From NCBI RefSeq assembly GCF_035195345.1, contig NZ_CP136574.1:992001-1056000 (forward strand): DNA of 64,000 nt. Reading direction: 5' to 3'. The notes below the pieces were generated by a model. It was not told the DNA's origin, did not search any database, and worked only from the letters and a program-made list of their open reading frames with translations. Numbering within the stretch: position 1 is the first letter of the stretch; each line of letters starts with the position of its first letter. The position numbers were made by a program, and so were the translations under genes. Of the stretch, positions 1-7,971 are shown piece after piece. Source of the DNA: Flavobacterium sp. (GTDB lineage Bacteria; Bacteroidota; Bacteroidia; Flavobacteriales; Flavobacteriaceae).

Positions 1-423
1 TTGTAATACAAATGGCTTTAATTTTTGCTCAATAACCATGTTTAAATTCTCATCACTAAGCCCAAACAAGTCTTTTGAAAGCCAATTGTCTGAATCCATA
101 ATCAAATCCACTTTTGGATCAGTTGAACCAAATACAACCATGTTGTTTTGAATTTTCGCATATAAACCACCCAACAACTTGCCCGTGTCTTTAGCATCAA
201 AAGGTTCTCCTTTCTTTTTAGCTCCTTTTGTGATTACTTCGGTTGCATAGGAATAGAACCCAATAGCATCGCCATAGATATCCTTTGACTCTTCGTTTAA
301 CTGCTTTTTGTTTAAAGCGGTCAATTCCGATTCAATACTTCGGATAAAATCAAATAGCTCCTGATTTACTTTTTCGGGAGTAAGTTTATTTGCTCTTTGT
401 AATTGTTCTTTTAGTGTGGCCAT
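1..423 (-). CDS. Phage late-region protein, partial (C-terminus outside window)
   Basis: An open frame on the minus strand starts with ATG at 423 and runs off the window, leaving 141 codons. The visible protein starts MATLKEQLQRANKL and is soluble, helical and charged, with no motif I recognise. It follows the tube-like and small late genes, separated from them by a terminator-like hairpin at 436-477. By position it could be a tail assembly or virion morphogenesis protein, but that is inference from gene order only. Confidence 0.6.
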   Translation of the reverse strand, partial: MATLKEQLQRANKLTPEKVNQELFDFIRSIESELTALNKKQLNEESKDIYGDAIGFYSYATEVITKGAKKKGEPFDAKDTGKLLGGLYAKIQNNMVVFGSTDPKVDLIMDSDNWLSKDLFGLSDENLNMVIEQKLKPFVLQ

Positions 424-435
424 GATGATTATTAA

Positions 436-477
436 TAAAAAAAGGACGTTGTAATATGTTTCCACATCACACGTCCT
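436..477 (-). terminator. Rho-independent terminator in the late operon
   Basis: Arms AGGACGT (443-449) and ACGTCCT (471-477) form a 7-bp stem. Read on the minus strand it is followed by seven T (437-443). Within the loop a smaller ATGT-GGAA-ACAT hairpin can form. It lies between the 62-aa gene and the next late gene, so it may attenuate late transcription. Confidence 0.7.
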
Positions 478-495
478 CTTCTACAATAAGTTGAT

Positions 496-684
496 TTAAA
501 CTTCTTCTTTAGGCTTTTGAGTGGCGATTTTAAACGCCTTTTTCAATTCAGCAAGCCTTTCTTTTTCAGCAATCTTCTTGAATACGTGTGTATTTTCGAA
601 TTCAGCTTTAAATTGGTCAAACGTTCTACTATAATTTTCTTCAAACGTAATTCCGTTGTACTGGTTACGTGTTGCTTTTGGCAT
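496..684 (-). CDS. Small phage protein, 62 aa
   Basis: A short, strongly basic and charged protein (MPKATRNQYNGITFEENYS...) lies 12 nt downstream of the tail-tube candidate. No family is recognised. Its position just after the tube gene is where small tail assembly chaperones often sit, but no slippery frameshift site joining it to the next gene was found, so the function is unknown. Confidence 0.55.
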   Translation of the reverse strand: MPKATRNQYNGITFEENYSRTFDQFKAEFENTHVFKKIAEKERLAELKKAFKIATQKPKEEV

Positions 685-696
685 AATCAGAAACTA

Positions 697-1569
697 TTAG
701 ATTCCTGAAATAGTTAAAGCACCTGTACTTTCGTAAGTGGCTTCTGTTTTTTCAATAACTCCGTTTAAGTTAACGGTAAAGTTATTTGCAAAGCCAGTTC
801 CAGTCAATTCGTAAACTCCATTTTCATCTGCAGGAACAAATGAATGTGTATGAGCAGCTCCAGAAGCATTTAAAAGAACAACGTCCGCATTTTCAAATAC
901 TTTAACAACATCGTCGCCAGAACATCCAGCAGAAGCAGTAAATTTGATTGAAGTAGCAGAAGCTGAAACCAATTCTAAATCAATATCGAAAATACCTTGT
1001 AACTCGATGTGTGACCAAGTTGGTTTTAAAACTACTGGACCATTCTCAAACTCTTTGTAATCTTCGTAAGTCAAAGTTACAGGTGTGTATTGTGGTTTCT
1101 CGTCCGTAGCATCTACCATTTTACCAACCTCGATAGTAACTAATTGACCACGAACTTTTGTTCCATCAACAGTACATGCTTTGATTTCTTGAGCATCTGT
1201 AAACTCATAAACACGCATTTTCTTATTGTGATAAGAAGCTAACGCTCTATGAGAACAAGCCCCTAAGTGGCACTCAAATGTTCTGATTTTTTTACCATTT
1301 TTAGTTTTGTAACGCTTTCTACCTTCGTAGTAAGTGTCCTCTGTGTCAGCTACAGCCAAAGTTTCAATCTCAAATAATGGAATGATTTCTTTGTCGGCTT
1401 CTGCTGTTCTCCAAGTCGCTAACGTTTTAGCCGCTGTAGCTGTAGCGAATTCTTGAGAAGTAACGGCTAAGGCATGTCGTACAACCGGTGCGGTCAAACA
1501 TTGCTCTTTAGCTCCTGTATTCATTGTTTGTGCGTCTGCTTGAGCGCACTCTATAATAGCTTTTACCAT
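697..1569 (-). CDS. Probable major tail tube protein with C-terminal beta domain
   Basis: A 290-aa acidic protein without a signal peptide, rich in Thr, Ala and Val. The first 190 residues look like a compact beta-rich structural protein. Residues about 195-290 resemble an Ig-like or repeat add-on (GVYELTGTGFANNF and similar turns), as often found at the C-terminus of tube and major tail proteins. It comes after the capsid and connector genes in the late order, which fits a tail tube protein. No diagnostic motif is visible, so the call rests on context and composition. Confidence 0.5.
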   Translation of the reverse strand: MVKAIIECAQADAQTMNTGAKEQCLTAPVVRHALAVTSQEFATATAAKTLATWRTAEADKEIIPLFEIETLAVADTEDTYYEGRKRYKTKNGKKIRTFECHLGACSHRALASYHNKKMRVYEFTDAQEIKACTVDGTKVRGQLVTIEVGKMVDATDEKPQYTPVTLTYEDYKEFENGPVVLKPTWSHIELQGIFDIDLELVSASATSIKFTASAGCSGDDVVKVFENADVVLLNASGAAHTHSFVPADENGVYELTGTGFANNFTVNLNGVIEKTEATYESTGALTISGI

Positions 1570-1598
1570 CTTTTTTAGTTTTTACAATTAATATTTTT

Positions 1599-2672
1599 TT
1601 ATCCTTCGTATGCAAAACCGTTCATAGGTAATGAAATGATTTCTGTAACTACCCCGCCTTCTATTTTTATTATTACTGGCTCTACTGTGTCAGCCCAAAA
1701 ATTTAAAGGCAAAGGAGGGTTTGTTATTGGGTTAGTCGCGCCATAAGGGCATGATCTATTTGGGTTAAATCTATATTCAATGTCAACGCCATTAATAGAA
1801 CCATTTCCACTATATCCAGTTTGATTAGCTATATAATATCCGTTCCAAATTGAATTGTTCGGCATTATTTCTGAATTATTTGAAAACCTTATCGTGCTTC
1901 CTATTTCAAATCTATCGGTACAAATAAAAATATTCAAACCTCCTATTCCACAAGCATAATCGTTATTATTTAACCACATTTCAGTTATTTCTAAAGATGT
2001 AAAATCTTTAAATTTTGTCTGTAAATTAGGTGTAAAAGGATTATTAAAAGTGTGTTGGATTTGAATGTATTTGTTTCCATTAGCGCAAACAAAAGAATTA
2101 CCCGCCACTCCATTGTTATTAGTAATTCCGCTTTCAGTTTTACAATTAAACATGTATTTTAACTCGCCATTAATTGAGAAGGTGTGGTAAGGTTGCATAT
2201 CATTCAACTTTACATTTTCGATATTAAAGCCTTTAAGCACGTTTGAAACGCCCTTTTCAACAGCCGTAATATCTAATATTTTTAATCTTCTAATCAATTT
2301 TAGGCAATGATCCTGAACTTCTGTATCAGCTCTATTGTTAGCATTTGGATAAAGTTTATCCAAATTCAACATAAAGACAATCTTAACTTTTGCAACAAAC
2401 ACAACTCCGTCTTTGGTGGTGTGTTTATCATCTTCTTCAACGAAAAAAACATTTCCTCCTGGCGCATTTTTATCATCATAATACACTTCTTTTCGTTCTG
2501 ATTTTGAAACATGAACTTCTGGAATAAATGTCTTTGAATCTTTGTTCAAACTTTTTTGAACACGTCCATAAAAATCAACATTAGAAAATCCAAGATGGCC
2601 ATGTAAAGCATCTTGAATAAACTTGATTTTAGTATCAATTCCGATTGATGTATATGTGTTATAATTTGCCAT
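1599..2672 (-). CDS. Phage structural protein, possibly tail-completion domain plus Asn-rich extension
   Basis: The frame is open from a TTG at 2681, but the ATG at 2672 (MANYNTYTSIGID) lies 3 nt past the upstream stop and is the better start, giving 357 aa. Residues 1 to about 170 are charged and helix/beta mixed, with a stretch about tube height or subunit length (KIKFIQDALHGHLGF). Residues about 175-357 are Asn- and Gly-rich with many aromatics and Cys, like a surface or fibre-type domain. The head-tail connector position suggests a tail terminator carrying an extra C-terminal domain, but this is inference. Confidence 0.5.
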   Translation of the reverse strand: MANYNTYTSIGIDTKIKFIQDALHGHLGFSNVDFYGRVQKSLNKDSKTFIPEVHVSKSERKEVYYDDKNAPGGNVFFVEEDDKHTTKDGVVFVAKVKIVFMLNLDKLYPNANNRADTEVQDHCLKLIRRLKILDITAVEKGVSNVLKGFNIENVKLNDMQPYHTFSINGELKYMFNCKTESGITNNNGVAGNSFVCANGNKYIQIQHTFNNPFTPNLQTKFKDFTSLEITEMWLNNNDYACGIGGLNIFICTDRFEIGSTIRFSNNSEIMPNNSIWNGYYIANQTGYSGNGSINGVDIEYRFNPNRSCPYGATNPITNPPLPLNFWADTVEPVIIKIEGGVVTEIISLPMNGFAYEG

Positions 2673-2674
2673 GA

Positions 2675-3256
2675 TTACCAAGCATTACCGTCTTGAACAA
2701 TTATTTTAAATGGAAATATTTTCTTTTGAGCGGTTTTAATAGCGTTTTCAAACTTGTGAACCAATCCTTTTGCAACCAAAAAACCTGTTTCATTTCTGTA
2801 TCCTTCTAACTCCAATTTTAAATTTGATACAGAAAGTTTAGCATTTCGCTCAACTATATTGTTTCTTTTGGTGGTCATAAACATTTCAATAACCATAATC
2901 GCTACTTTATAGCCAATTACATTATCGAAAAGACTTATATTTTGAGTAATGCTAGCATCATAGCTATCATCGTTTATATAGTCTTCATGTGAGTCTAAGA
3001 TTAAACTTAAAGACTCTAAAACAGCACCTTTTTTTAATTCATCCAATATCGCTATAAATTCAACTGCCGTTGGGTTTATATTCTCAACTGCAGCAATGAT
3101 ATTTTCTAACGTTACTAATGAATGAAATGATTTGAAAACACGACCAGAAGCACCAATTTGGATGGCTTCACTTATGGTTAAAGTGAAGCTATCCTCTTGT
3201 GGTGAACCAAACCCAATTCTTTCAGTTAAAGATTGTATGATTTCTTCTGAATACAT
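2675..3256 (-). CDS. Phage structural-region protein, 193 aa; contains the self-targeted protospacer
   Basis: A helical 193-aa protein (MYSEEIIQSLTERIGFGSP...) between the major capsid gene and the tail genes. No family is recognised; position suggests a head-tail connector or adaptor. Positions 2747-2776 of this gene are identical over 30 nt to the first spacer of the CRISPR array at 50882-50911 (opposite orientation). The gene reads through without frameshift, so it has not been disabled by escape mutation in the protospacer. Confidence 0.6.
   Translation of the reverse strand: MYSEEIIQSLTERIGFGSPQEDSFTLTISEAIQIGASGRVFKSFHSLVTLENIIAAVENINPTAVEFIAILDELKKGAVLESLSLILDSHEDYINDDSYDASITQNISLFDNVIGYKVAIMVIEMFMTTKRNNIVERNAKLSVSNLKLELEGYRNETGFLVAKGLVHKFENAIKTAQKKIFPFKIIVQDGNAW
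2747..2776 (+). other. Protospacer: exact match to CRISPR spacer 1 of the same window
   Basis: All 30 bases are the reverse complement of 50882-50911, the spacer between repeats 1 and 2. If crRNAs are made from the minus strand of the array, the guide has the plus-strand sequence here, and the flank on its 3' side begins CAAAAAACC (2777-2785). As I recall, the PAM reported for Flavobacterium columnare II-C has TAAA at positions 6-9; here those positions are AACC, so the match to that PAM is poor. Confidence 0.95.
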
Positions 3257-3263
3257 ATTTTTA

Positions 3264-4538
3264 TTAAGCTGCTACAATGTTAGCTTCAAATATTAAGATT
3301 TCTTCTGCAGACAACTCATTTACATATTTCAATAAAATAGCATCTGTATTTGTGGATTTAGCAACTGTTTTGCCTTTTGCTAAGTTGATAGCTGCAATCA
3401 CAGAAGTTCTAGTATAATTAACCGCTTTGTATGCAAAGTTTGCATCACCTTCTGTTTGAGTAGAACTATCGGCTTTCTCACAATTTAATAAGTAAATAGA
3501 AGAAACATTATTGATAACTGGTAACGCTAAACATTGAGAAGAAGTGAATTCTGCAAAAGGCTCTTCTGTTGACCATTTTTTCAATAAGATGAAAGAACCT
3601 GATTTTTCATACATTACTTTAGGAGACTTACGTGTTTCTTCTGCTAAAATACCATAAGCAAGTTTACCTACTTTTGGAGAAGTTAAGAAGATTACATTGT
3701 CAGTAGCCCAAGGAGTATGAACTGTTCTAACGCCATCACGCTCAGTAGTTACGGTTCTATCAACAACAACAATTGTTAAACCAAATTTTCTTTGCATTAA
3801 GCCATTTACTTGTTCTAAATCAGGAGTTGGAATGTTAGTTCCTACAAAGTTTTGACTAAATGCAAAATTCTCACGAGTTTGAGCGTTTTCAGCAAGTTTA
3901 TCAAAAGTTGTATCTGACATCATTAATACTTTAATGTTATCACCTTTTGCTCTTGCTTCTTTGACAACACGTTTAATGTCATCGATAGGTTTTGCATTAG
4001 TATTTGACCAAGGAAGTGAAGCACCAAACTTGTTAGAAGATAAATATCCGTAATCAACACGAATACCTGTTCCAACATTATTTTCATTTTCTACTAATCC
4101 AATACCAGTTGATAATCCTTGTAAGAAGATAAATTCTAACTTCTCGTGAATACCCATTGTTGCTTTAACCTGATCTTGGAAAATCTTATCTACCAAAATT
4201 GATGTTTCAACATTACGAGCTTTTAATACATCGATGTCTGACATTTGTTTTTCAGATAATTGTAACTTCATTCCTAACTTCGGAATATCACCAGAAGCCG
4301 TTCCAAATGAATCTCTTTTTTTCAATGGCAAAGCAGAATCTAAAGCCACGATATCGGCAGCTACAATGTTTGAGTTTACTGTTAAACTTTTCCATTGTAA
4401 GTCTACACTAAGTTCTTCGGTTAACATTTCTTTATACAAGTAAGTTAACTCTGTTTTTTTACCATTTACTTTTTCTTCAATGGATTTTGCAATTGCTTTA
4501 AAATAAGCAAGAAACTGTACGAATAATGATTGATTCAT
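3264..4538 (-). CDS. Major capsid protein
   Basis: A 424-aa protein directly downstream of a small decoration-like protein and a scaffold-like protein, the usual capsid cassette. It has the length and general pattern of HK97-fold or gpE-like capsid proteins, with an N-terminal helix (SLFVQFLAYFKAIAKSIEEK), a long mixed alpha/beta core and segments such as IKVLMMSDTTFDKLAEN. The gene has no signal or membrane segment. The assignment is by position, size and composition; no single diagnostic motif proves the family. Confidence 0.75.
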   Translation of the reverse strand: MNQSLFVQFLAYFKAIAKSIEEKVNGKKTELTYLYKEMLTEELSVDLQWKSLTVNSNIVAADIVALDSALPLKKRDSFGTASGDIPKLGMKLQLSEKQMSDIDVLKARNVETSILVDKIFQDQVKATMGIHEKLEFIFLQGLSTGIGLVENENNVGTGIRVDYGYLSSNKFGASLPWSNTNAKPIDDIKRVVKEARAKGDNIKVLMMSDTTFDKLAENAQTRENFAFSQNFVGTNIPTPDLEQVNGLMQRKFGLTIVVVDRTVTTERDGVRTVHTPWATDNVIFLTSPKVGKLAYGILAEETRKSPKVMYEKSGSFILLKKWSTEEPFAEFTSSQCLALPVINNVSSIYLLNCEKADSSTQTEGDANFAYKAVNYTRTSVIAAINLAKGKTVAKSTNTDAILLKYVNELSAEEILIFEANIVAA

Positions 4539-4541
4539 GGC

Positions 4542-4940
4542 TTAGTCTTGTGTAAAACGGATTAATGGTAACGCTGTTCTAACTGCTGATAAAACAGACG
4601 CGATAGCATACTTAGAGGCGTTTTTGTTTACTGTTCCACGTACCATTACGGCAACAAATGGTTTAGTAGTTAAAACACTCGATACAACAACACCTTTATA
4701 AGTGTGGTTAGCAGGTAATTCGCCATAAGCGGCTCCTGAAACTGGCATAGGTTTTAAAACACCTGTTGCAGTTTCTTCAATAACAAGGTGACCAGCTGGA
4801 ATAACAGCAGGCGAAAACCCTGTAGTGTCCAATGTCTTTCCTCCTGGAATATTTTCCAAGTTCGACACGATTACGATACCGTCATTTGCAGTATCAAAAA
4901 CGTCTCCAGCATTGCCTAAATTAGCGGTAGTTCCCGACAT
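4542..4940 (-). CDS. Probable head decoration / capsid-stabilising protein
   Basis: A 132-aa Ala-, Gly- and Val-rich protein directly before the capsid gene (4-nt gap). Segments like VIPAGHLVIEETATGVLKP and HTYKGVVVSS are typical of the small beta-rich lambda gpD or DUF2190-type capsid cement proteins, which have this size and this position. Probably translated from the same late transcript as scaffold and capsid. Confidence 0.6.
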   Translation of the reverse strand: MSGTTANLGNAGDVFDTANDGIVIVSNLENIPGGKTLDTTGFSPAVIPAGHLVIEETATGVLKPMPVSGAAYGELPANHTYKGVVVSSVLTTKPFVAVMVRGTVNKNASKYAIASVLSAVRTALPLIRFTQD

Positions 4941-4972
4941 AACTTTTAAATTTTTAGATTAAACTTTCTCTT

Positions 4973-5635
4973 TTAAATATTAACCACAGCATCAACAACG
5001 TTAGCATCGGCTTTAATTTCAGTCGATCCTCCACCTGCTGGTGGCGCATAATGATAGTTATCAGCATTAACTTGAACCAAAGTTGAATACTCTGTTTCCA
5101 ATGCTTGAATTTGTTCTTCAAATGGAGTTTCAGAGTTTACATCAATTCTATTTACCCAATTTTGGCGGATGCCTTCAGGAATGTTTTTAAGCACTTCTGA
5201 TTTAGAAAATAGTTCAGATGCAGTTTTCTTCTTTGTTTCAATTACTTTACCAGTTTTTAGAGCCTCTAAGTCAGAATTAAGTTTTTCATTTTGTTTCAAT
5301 AAAGCTTTAGCCCATGCAGGCGCATCTTTGTCAACCTCAACAACTTCTTCTTCCTCTTCGTCTTCTTTTTTACCAGCTCCTTTTGCTTTATCCGCATCTG
5401 CTTTAGCTTTAGCTGCTTCAAGAGTTCTAACTCTGTCGTCTTCCTGTGCTACTGCAACAAAATCGATTATTTCATTATAATCGTTGATAATTGCATCTAC
5501 ATCTGCGTCTGTCGCTTCGTCTGCTGGTTTTGGTGCAAGTTTAGCCGCATAAGCGTCTAGCCTTTTTTGCGATAAGTTAGCCTTTGGAAACAATGCTCTA
5601 AGTCTTTCCTTAATCTTTTCTGGTTTTACTGCCAT
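4973..5635 (-). CDS. Probable capsid scaffolding protein
   Basis: A 220-aa, highly charged protein with a helical Ala/Lys/Asp/Glu middle region, an acidic run (EDEEEEEVVEVDKD) around residues 90-105 and a coiled-coil-like segment after it. Position is directly upstream of decoration and capsid genes. This composition is usual for phage scaffolds. The first of the three capsid genes to be transcribed, following a gap with a terminator. Confidence 0.6.
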   Translation of the reverse strand: MAVKPEKIKERLRALFPKANLSQKRLDAYAAKLAPKPADEATDADVDAIINDYNEIIDFVAVAQEDDRVRTLEAAKAKADADKAKGAGKKEDEEEEEVVEVDKDAPAWAKALLKQNEKLNSDLEALKTGKVIETKKKTASELFSKSEVLKNIPEGIRQNWVNRIDVNSETPFEEQIQALETEYSTLVQVNADNYHYAPPAGGGSTEIKADANVVDAVVNI

Positions 5636-5724
5636 AACTTAAAATGTTAGTTAATAATATATTATGGAACAAATATAAAGAAATTTTATTTTTATTTAGA
5701 CTAAATAAGAATAAAGATTTTTAG

Positions 5725-5754
5725 CATAAAAAAACCACCTCGTAAGAAGTGGTT
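5725..5754 (-). terminator. Rho-independent terminator (minus strand)
   Basis: Arms AACCAC (5733-5738) and GTGGTT (5749-5754) with a 10-nt loop are followed on the minus strand by a T-run (5727-5734). It closes the transcript carrying terminase, portal and the small genes, so the capsid genes downstream probably have their own promoter in 5640-5724. A second inverted repeat (ATTCTTC/GAAGAAT, near 5803-5818) lies in the same 235-nt intergenic stretch. Confidence 0.75.
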
Positions 5755-5873
5755 AATAATGTAGAGGAGTTGTGTTAATTCTCATTTAAGATGCGAGGTT
5801 ATTCTTCACGAAGAATTAATGAATTATCAAACATTACCTTTTAACACATACGCATTTTTAAACTTTGTTTACA

Positions 5874-6140
5874 TTAATCTACTTTCCAACCCTGAATAGA
5901 GTTGAAGTACTTTGTTTCTCCTTGTGGATTTACCCATTCACGACCTCGCAAATTGATTGAAACGTTTACTTGCTGACCTACTTGTAAGTTGTTAAGTAAG
6001 TCGCATTTATCCTGTGCAAATTCAATTAAAATATGTTGAGGATATTGTTCTTCAGTACTTACTACCAATTCTCTTTTTTTGAATGAAGCGCTAACTTGTT
6101 GTTCGGGTCCAACGCTTCTAACTTTTCCTGATACTAACAT
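5874..6140 (-). CDS. DUF3127 family protein
   Basis: An 88-aa protein (MLVSGKVRSVGPEQQVSAS...) that matches what I know of DUF3127, a small OB-fold-like family common in Bacteroidota and their phages and proposed to bind single-stranded DNA. Visible family features are the ELVV and FAQDKCDLL segments and the terminal NPQGETKYFNSIQGWKV. It lies 2 nt downstream of the next small gene. A role in phage DNA handling is inferred from the fold, not shown. Confidence 0.7.
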   Translation of the reverse strand: MLVSGKVRSVGPEQQVSASFKKRELVVSTEEQYPQHILIEFAQDKCDLLNNLQVGQQVNVSINLRGREWVNPQGETKYFNSIQGWKVD

Positions 6141-6142
6141 TG

Positions 6143-6361
6143 TTAAGAATTTACTTGAATATGTCCTTTTTTAATCAAATATAACACACGGGCAACAACA
6201 AATTGCCTTTGTGCAAATGGTAACTCACTTTTCTTTTCTTGAATAAGTCTGTACTCATTTATAAGCGAATTGTATTCATTAATAACGCTATCAAGTTTTG
6301 ATTTTATTCTTGCTTTCTTTTCAGCTCTTTTACGAAAGAACTCTTTAATTGGGTTTTTCAT
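6143..6361 (-). CDS. Small basic phage protein, 72 aa
   Basis: A Lys/Arg-rich helical protein (MKNPIKEFFRKRAEKKARIK...) between portal and the DUF3127 gene. Its start codon overlaps the stop of the upstream gene at 6361, so it is translationally coupled. No family is recognised. Confidence 0.55.
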   Translation of the reverse strand: MKNPIKEFFRKRAEKKARIKSKLDSVINEYNSLINEYRLIQEKKSELPFAQRQFVVARVLYLIKKGHIQVNS

Positions 6362-6546
6362 TAGTAAATGGTTTTAATATTAGAAATTTCATATTCGTAA
6401 TGTTGAGAAGCGCATTCTGCACAAATGACCTCATACATTACCTTGTGACCATCCCATATAATAGCAGTTACCATTTTAGGTAACTGCTCTATATCGTGTT
6501 TTAAATAAACAATATCTTCAATATTGTATTGGTTATTAATTTGCAT
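6361..6546 (-). CDS. Small phage protein, 61 aa
   Basis: A 61-aa protein (MQINNQYNIEDIVYLKHDIEQL...) with a CAEC pair near residue 44-47. The start overlaps the end of the portal gene by 11 nt. It resembles the short beta-barrel DUF-type proteins often found next to phage structural genes, but I cannot name the family. Confidence 0.5.
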   Translation of the reverse strand: MQINNQYNIEDIVYLKHDIEQLPKMVTAIIWDGHKVMYEVICAECASQHYEYEISNIKTIY

Positions 6547-7969
6547 TTTGTGGTGGCGTTATTTCTGTAAGTGATTCCTCTTTTATTAAATTCAATTCTT
6601 CCTCTGGGTTCTCAACCATATCAATCAATTTAATAGCTGTTTGAGTTGACATCAATCCAGCTTCTTTAAGCCCTTTAATAATATCGGTAGCCGCTTGAAT
6701 ATCATCAGGAATAATCGAATTGAAAATAATTTCAAAGTAAAGGGATTGTGCTTCTGATGATAATGCAGTGTTAGTGGTTCTAACAATACCAGACAAAATC
6801 ACATTTACAATTCTCTCAATCATTGTTCTGTTTTCTCCTTCGTTCATGGTTGCCTTAATAACAGCATCAAGGAAAAGTAATTTTAAAGCAACTGCAGAAA
6901 CGTTTCCAAGTCCTTTCACGTTATCAAAAGACAAGTCCGGTGTATGAGAAATTGAATATATAAAACCTTTTAGCATTTCAAGTTCAAGCTTTGCAGATTC
7001 AACCGCATTAGAAGCAGTTAAGAATTCCGCTTTTCCATTAACATACTTTCCTTCATCGTCTTTTTTCATTGGAAATTGCAATACTTTGCCAGAATCATCT
7101 TTATCAGGGAATGATTCAACTTCTCCAAAAATTTGCAACAAAGGATATGCGCTATAATCGTTTGATGCTCCAAGTTTAGAAAGCGAAACCTCAATTCTAT
7201 CAATCATTTCTTTTACATCAAACCATTCAGGCTCTTCTTGAGATGTGTAAACGATTGGAATTCTATCAAATCCATGAGGAATTGGGTTTATAGAATAAGC
7301 TATTTTTCCTGAAGCATCGTTTAGGTAATGGTATTTTTCAGCATCCCAAACCTCAACGTGGTTTAATTCTTTTCCTGCAGCATCTTTAGCTTTATATTCC
7401 CACATAAATAAAACCATATCACCTTTACTATCAAAGTAAGGAGTCATAATTCCATCTTTATTGTTTAATAGCTTTGACTTTATTTCTTTTGCTTGTGCTT
7501 TCAATCCAATTTTCACAAGTATTTTATTCAAAATTGATTCTGGTTTTAGATCAGCAACATAAAACTGAATAGCTCCTTGTGTTTCTGATTTTTTTAAACG
7601 AACTAATTCAGCTATTTTACTATCAATTCTGTTTGTTTTCCAAATCTGATTTAATATTTTAGATAAATTATTTTCGTCTGATGCCACTAAAGAAACAGGT
7701 TTTCCAACCTCAAAAGCCGTTGCAGTAGTAACTATTTTTTTTGCAAAATTTATCGGAATACGAACGGCTTTTACACGTTTTGCTTTTTCTCCAGTTCCAA
7801 CATCTTTGTCTTTTTGAACTGTACCAACTTGTGTTTCTCGGATAGTTCTATCCTTTTGCTTGTATTCTTTTTGATACTCGACTATTTTAGCGTTATCTTT
7901 TGATTGCTCCTTTACGGTTGCAATTACTTTGTCTGGCTCTGTAGCCAATTTTAATAATAATTCTTCCAT
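6536..7969 (-). CDS. Phage portal protein (SPP1 gp6-like)
   Basis: A 477-aa protein directly downstream of the terminase large subunit (2-nt gap), the standard place for portal. It shows portal-like features: a helical N-terminus, a central beta-rich part with GFDRIPIVYTSQEEPEWFDVK, and a long C-terminal helical region (KGLGNVSAVALKLLFLDA...) followed by a Gln/Glu-rich tail. It forms the dodecameric ring through which DNA is packaged in related phages. The family is SPP1 gp6-like by general pattern. Confidence 0.8.
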   Translation of the reverse strand: MEELLLKLATEPDKVIATVKEQSKDNAKIVEYQKEYKQKDRTIRETQVGTVQKDKDVGTGEKAKRVKAVRIPINFAKKIVTTATAFEVGKPVSLVASDENNLSKILNQIWKTNRIDSKIAELVRLKKSETQGAIQFYVADLKPESILNKILVKIGLKAQAKEIKSKLLNNKDGIMTPYFDSKGDMVLFMWEYKAKDAAGKELNHVEVWDAEKYHYLNDASGKIAYSINPIPHGFDRIPIVYTSQEEPEWFDVKEMIDRIEVSLSKLGASNDYSAYPLLQIFGEVESFPDKDDSGKVLQFPMKKDDEGKYVNGKAEFLTASNAVESAKLELEMLKGFIYSISHTPDLSFDNVKGLGNVSAVALKLLFLDAVIKATMNEGENRTMIERIVNVILSGIVRTTNTALSSEAQSLYFEIIFNSIIPDDIQAATDIIKGLKEAGLMSTQTAIKLIDMVENPEEELNLIKEESLTEITPPQNAN

Positions 7970-7971
7970 GA

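Noticed and set aside
926..937. 12-nt match between spacer 6 and the tail-tube candidate gene
   Set aside because: CCAGCAGAAGCA matches but the rest of the spacer does not; this length is expected by chance in low-complexity codons.
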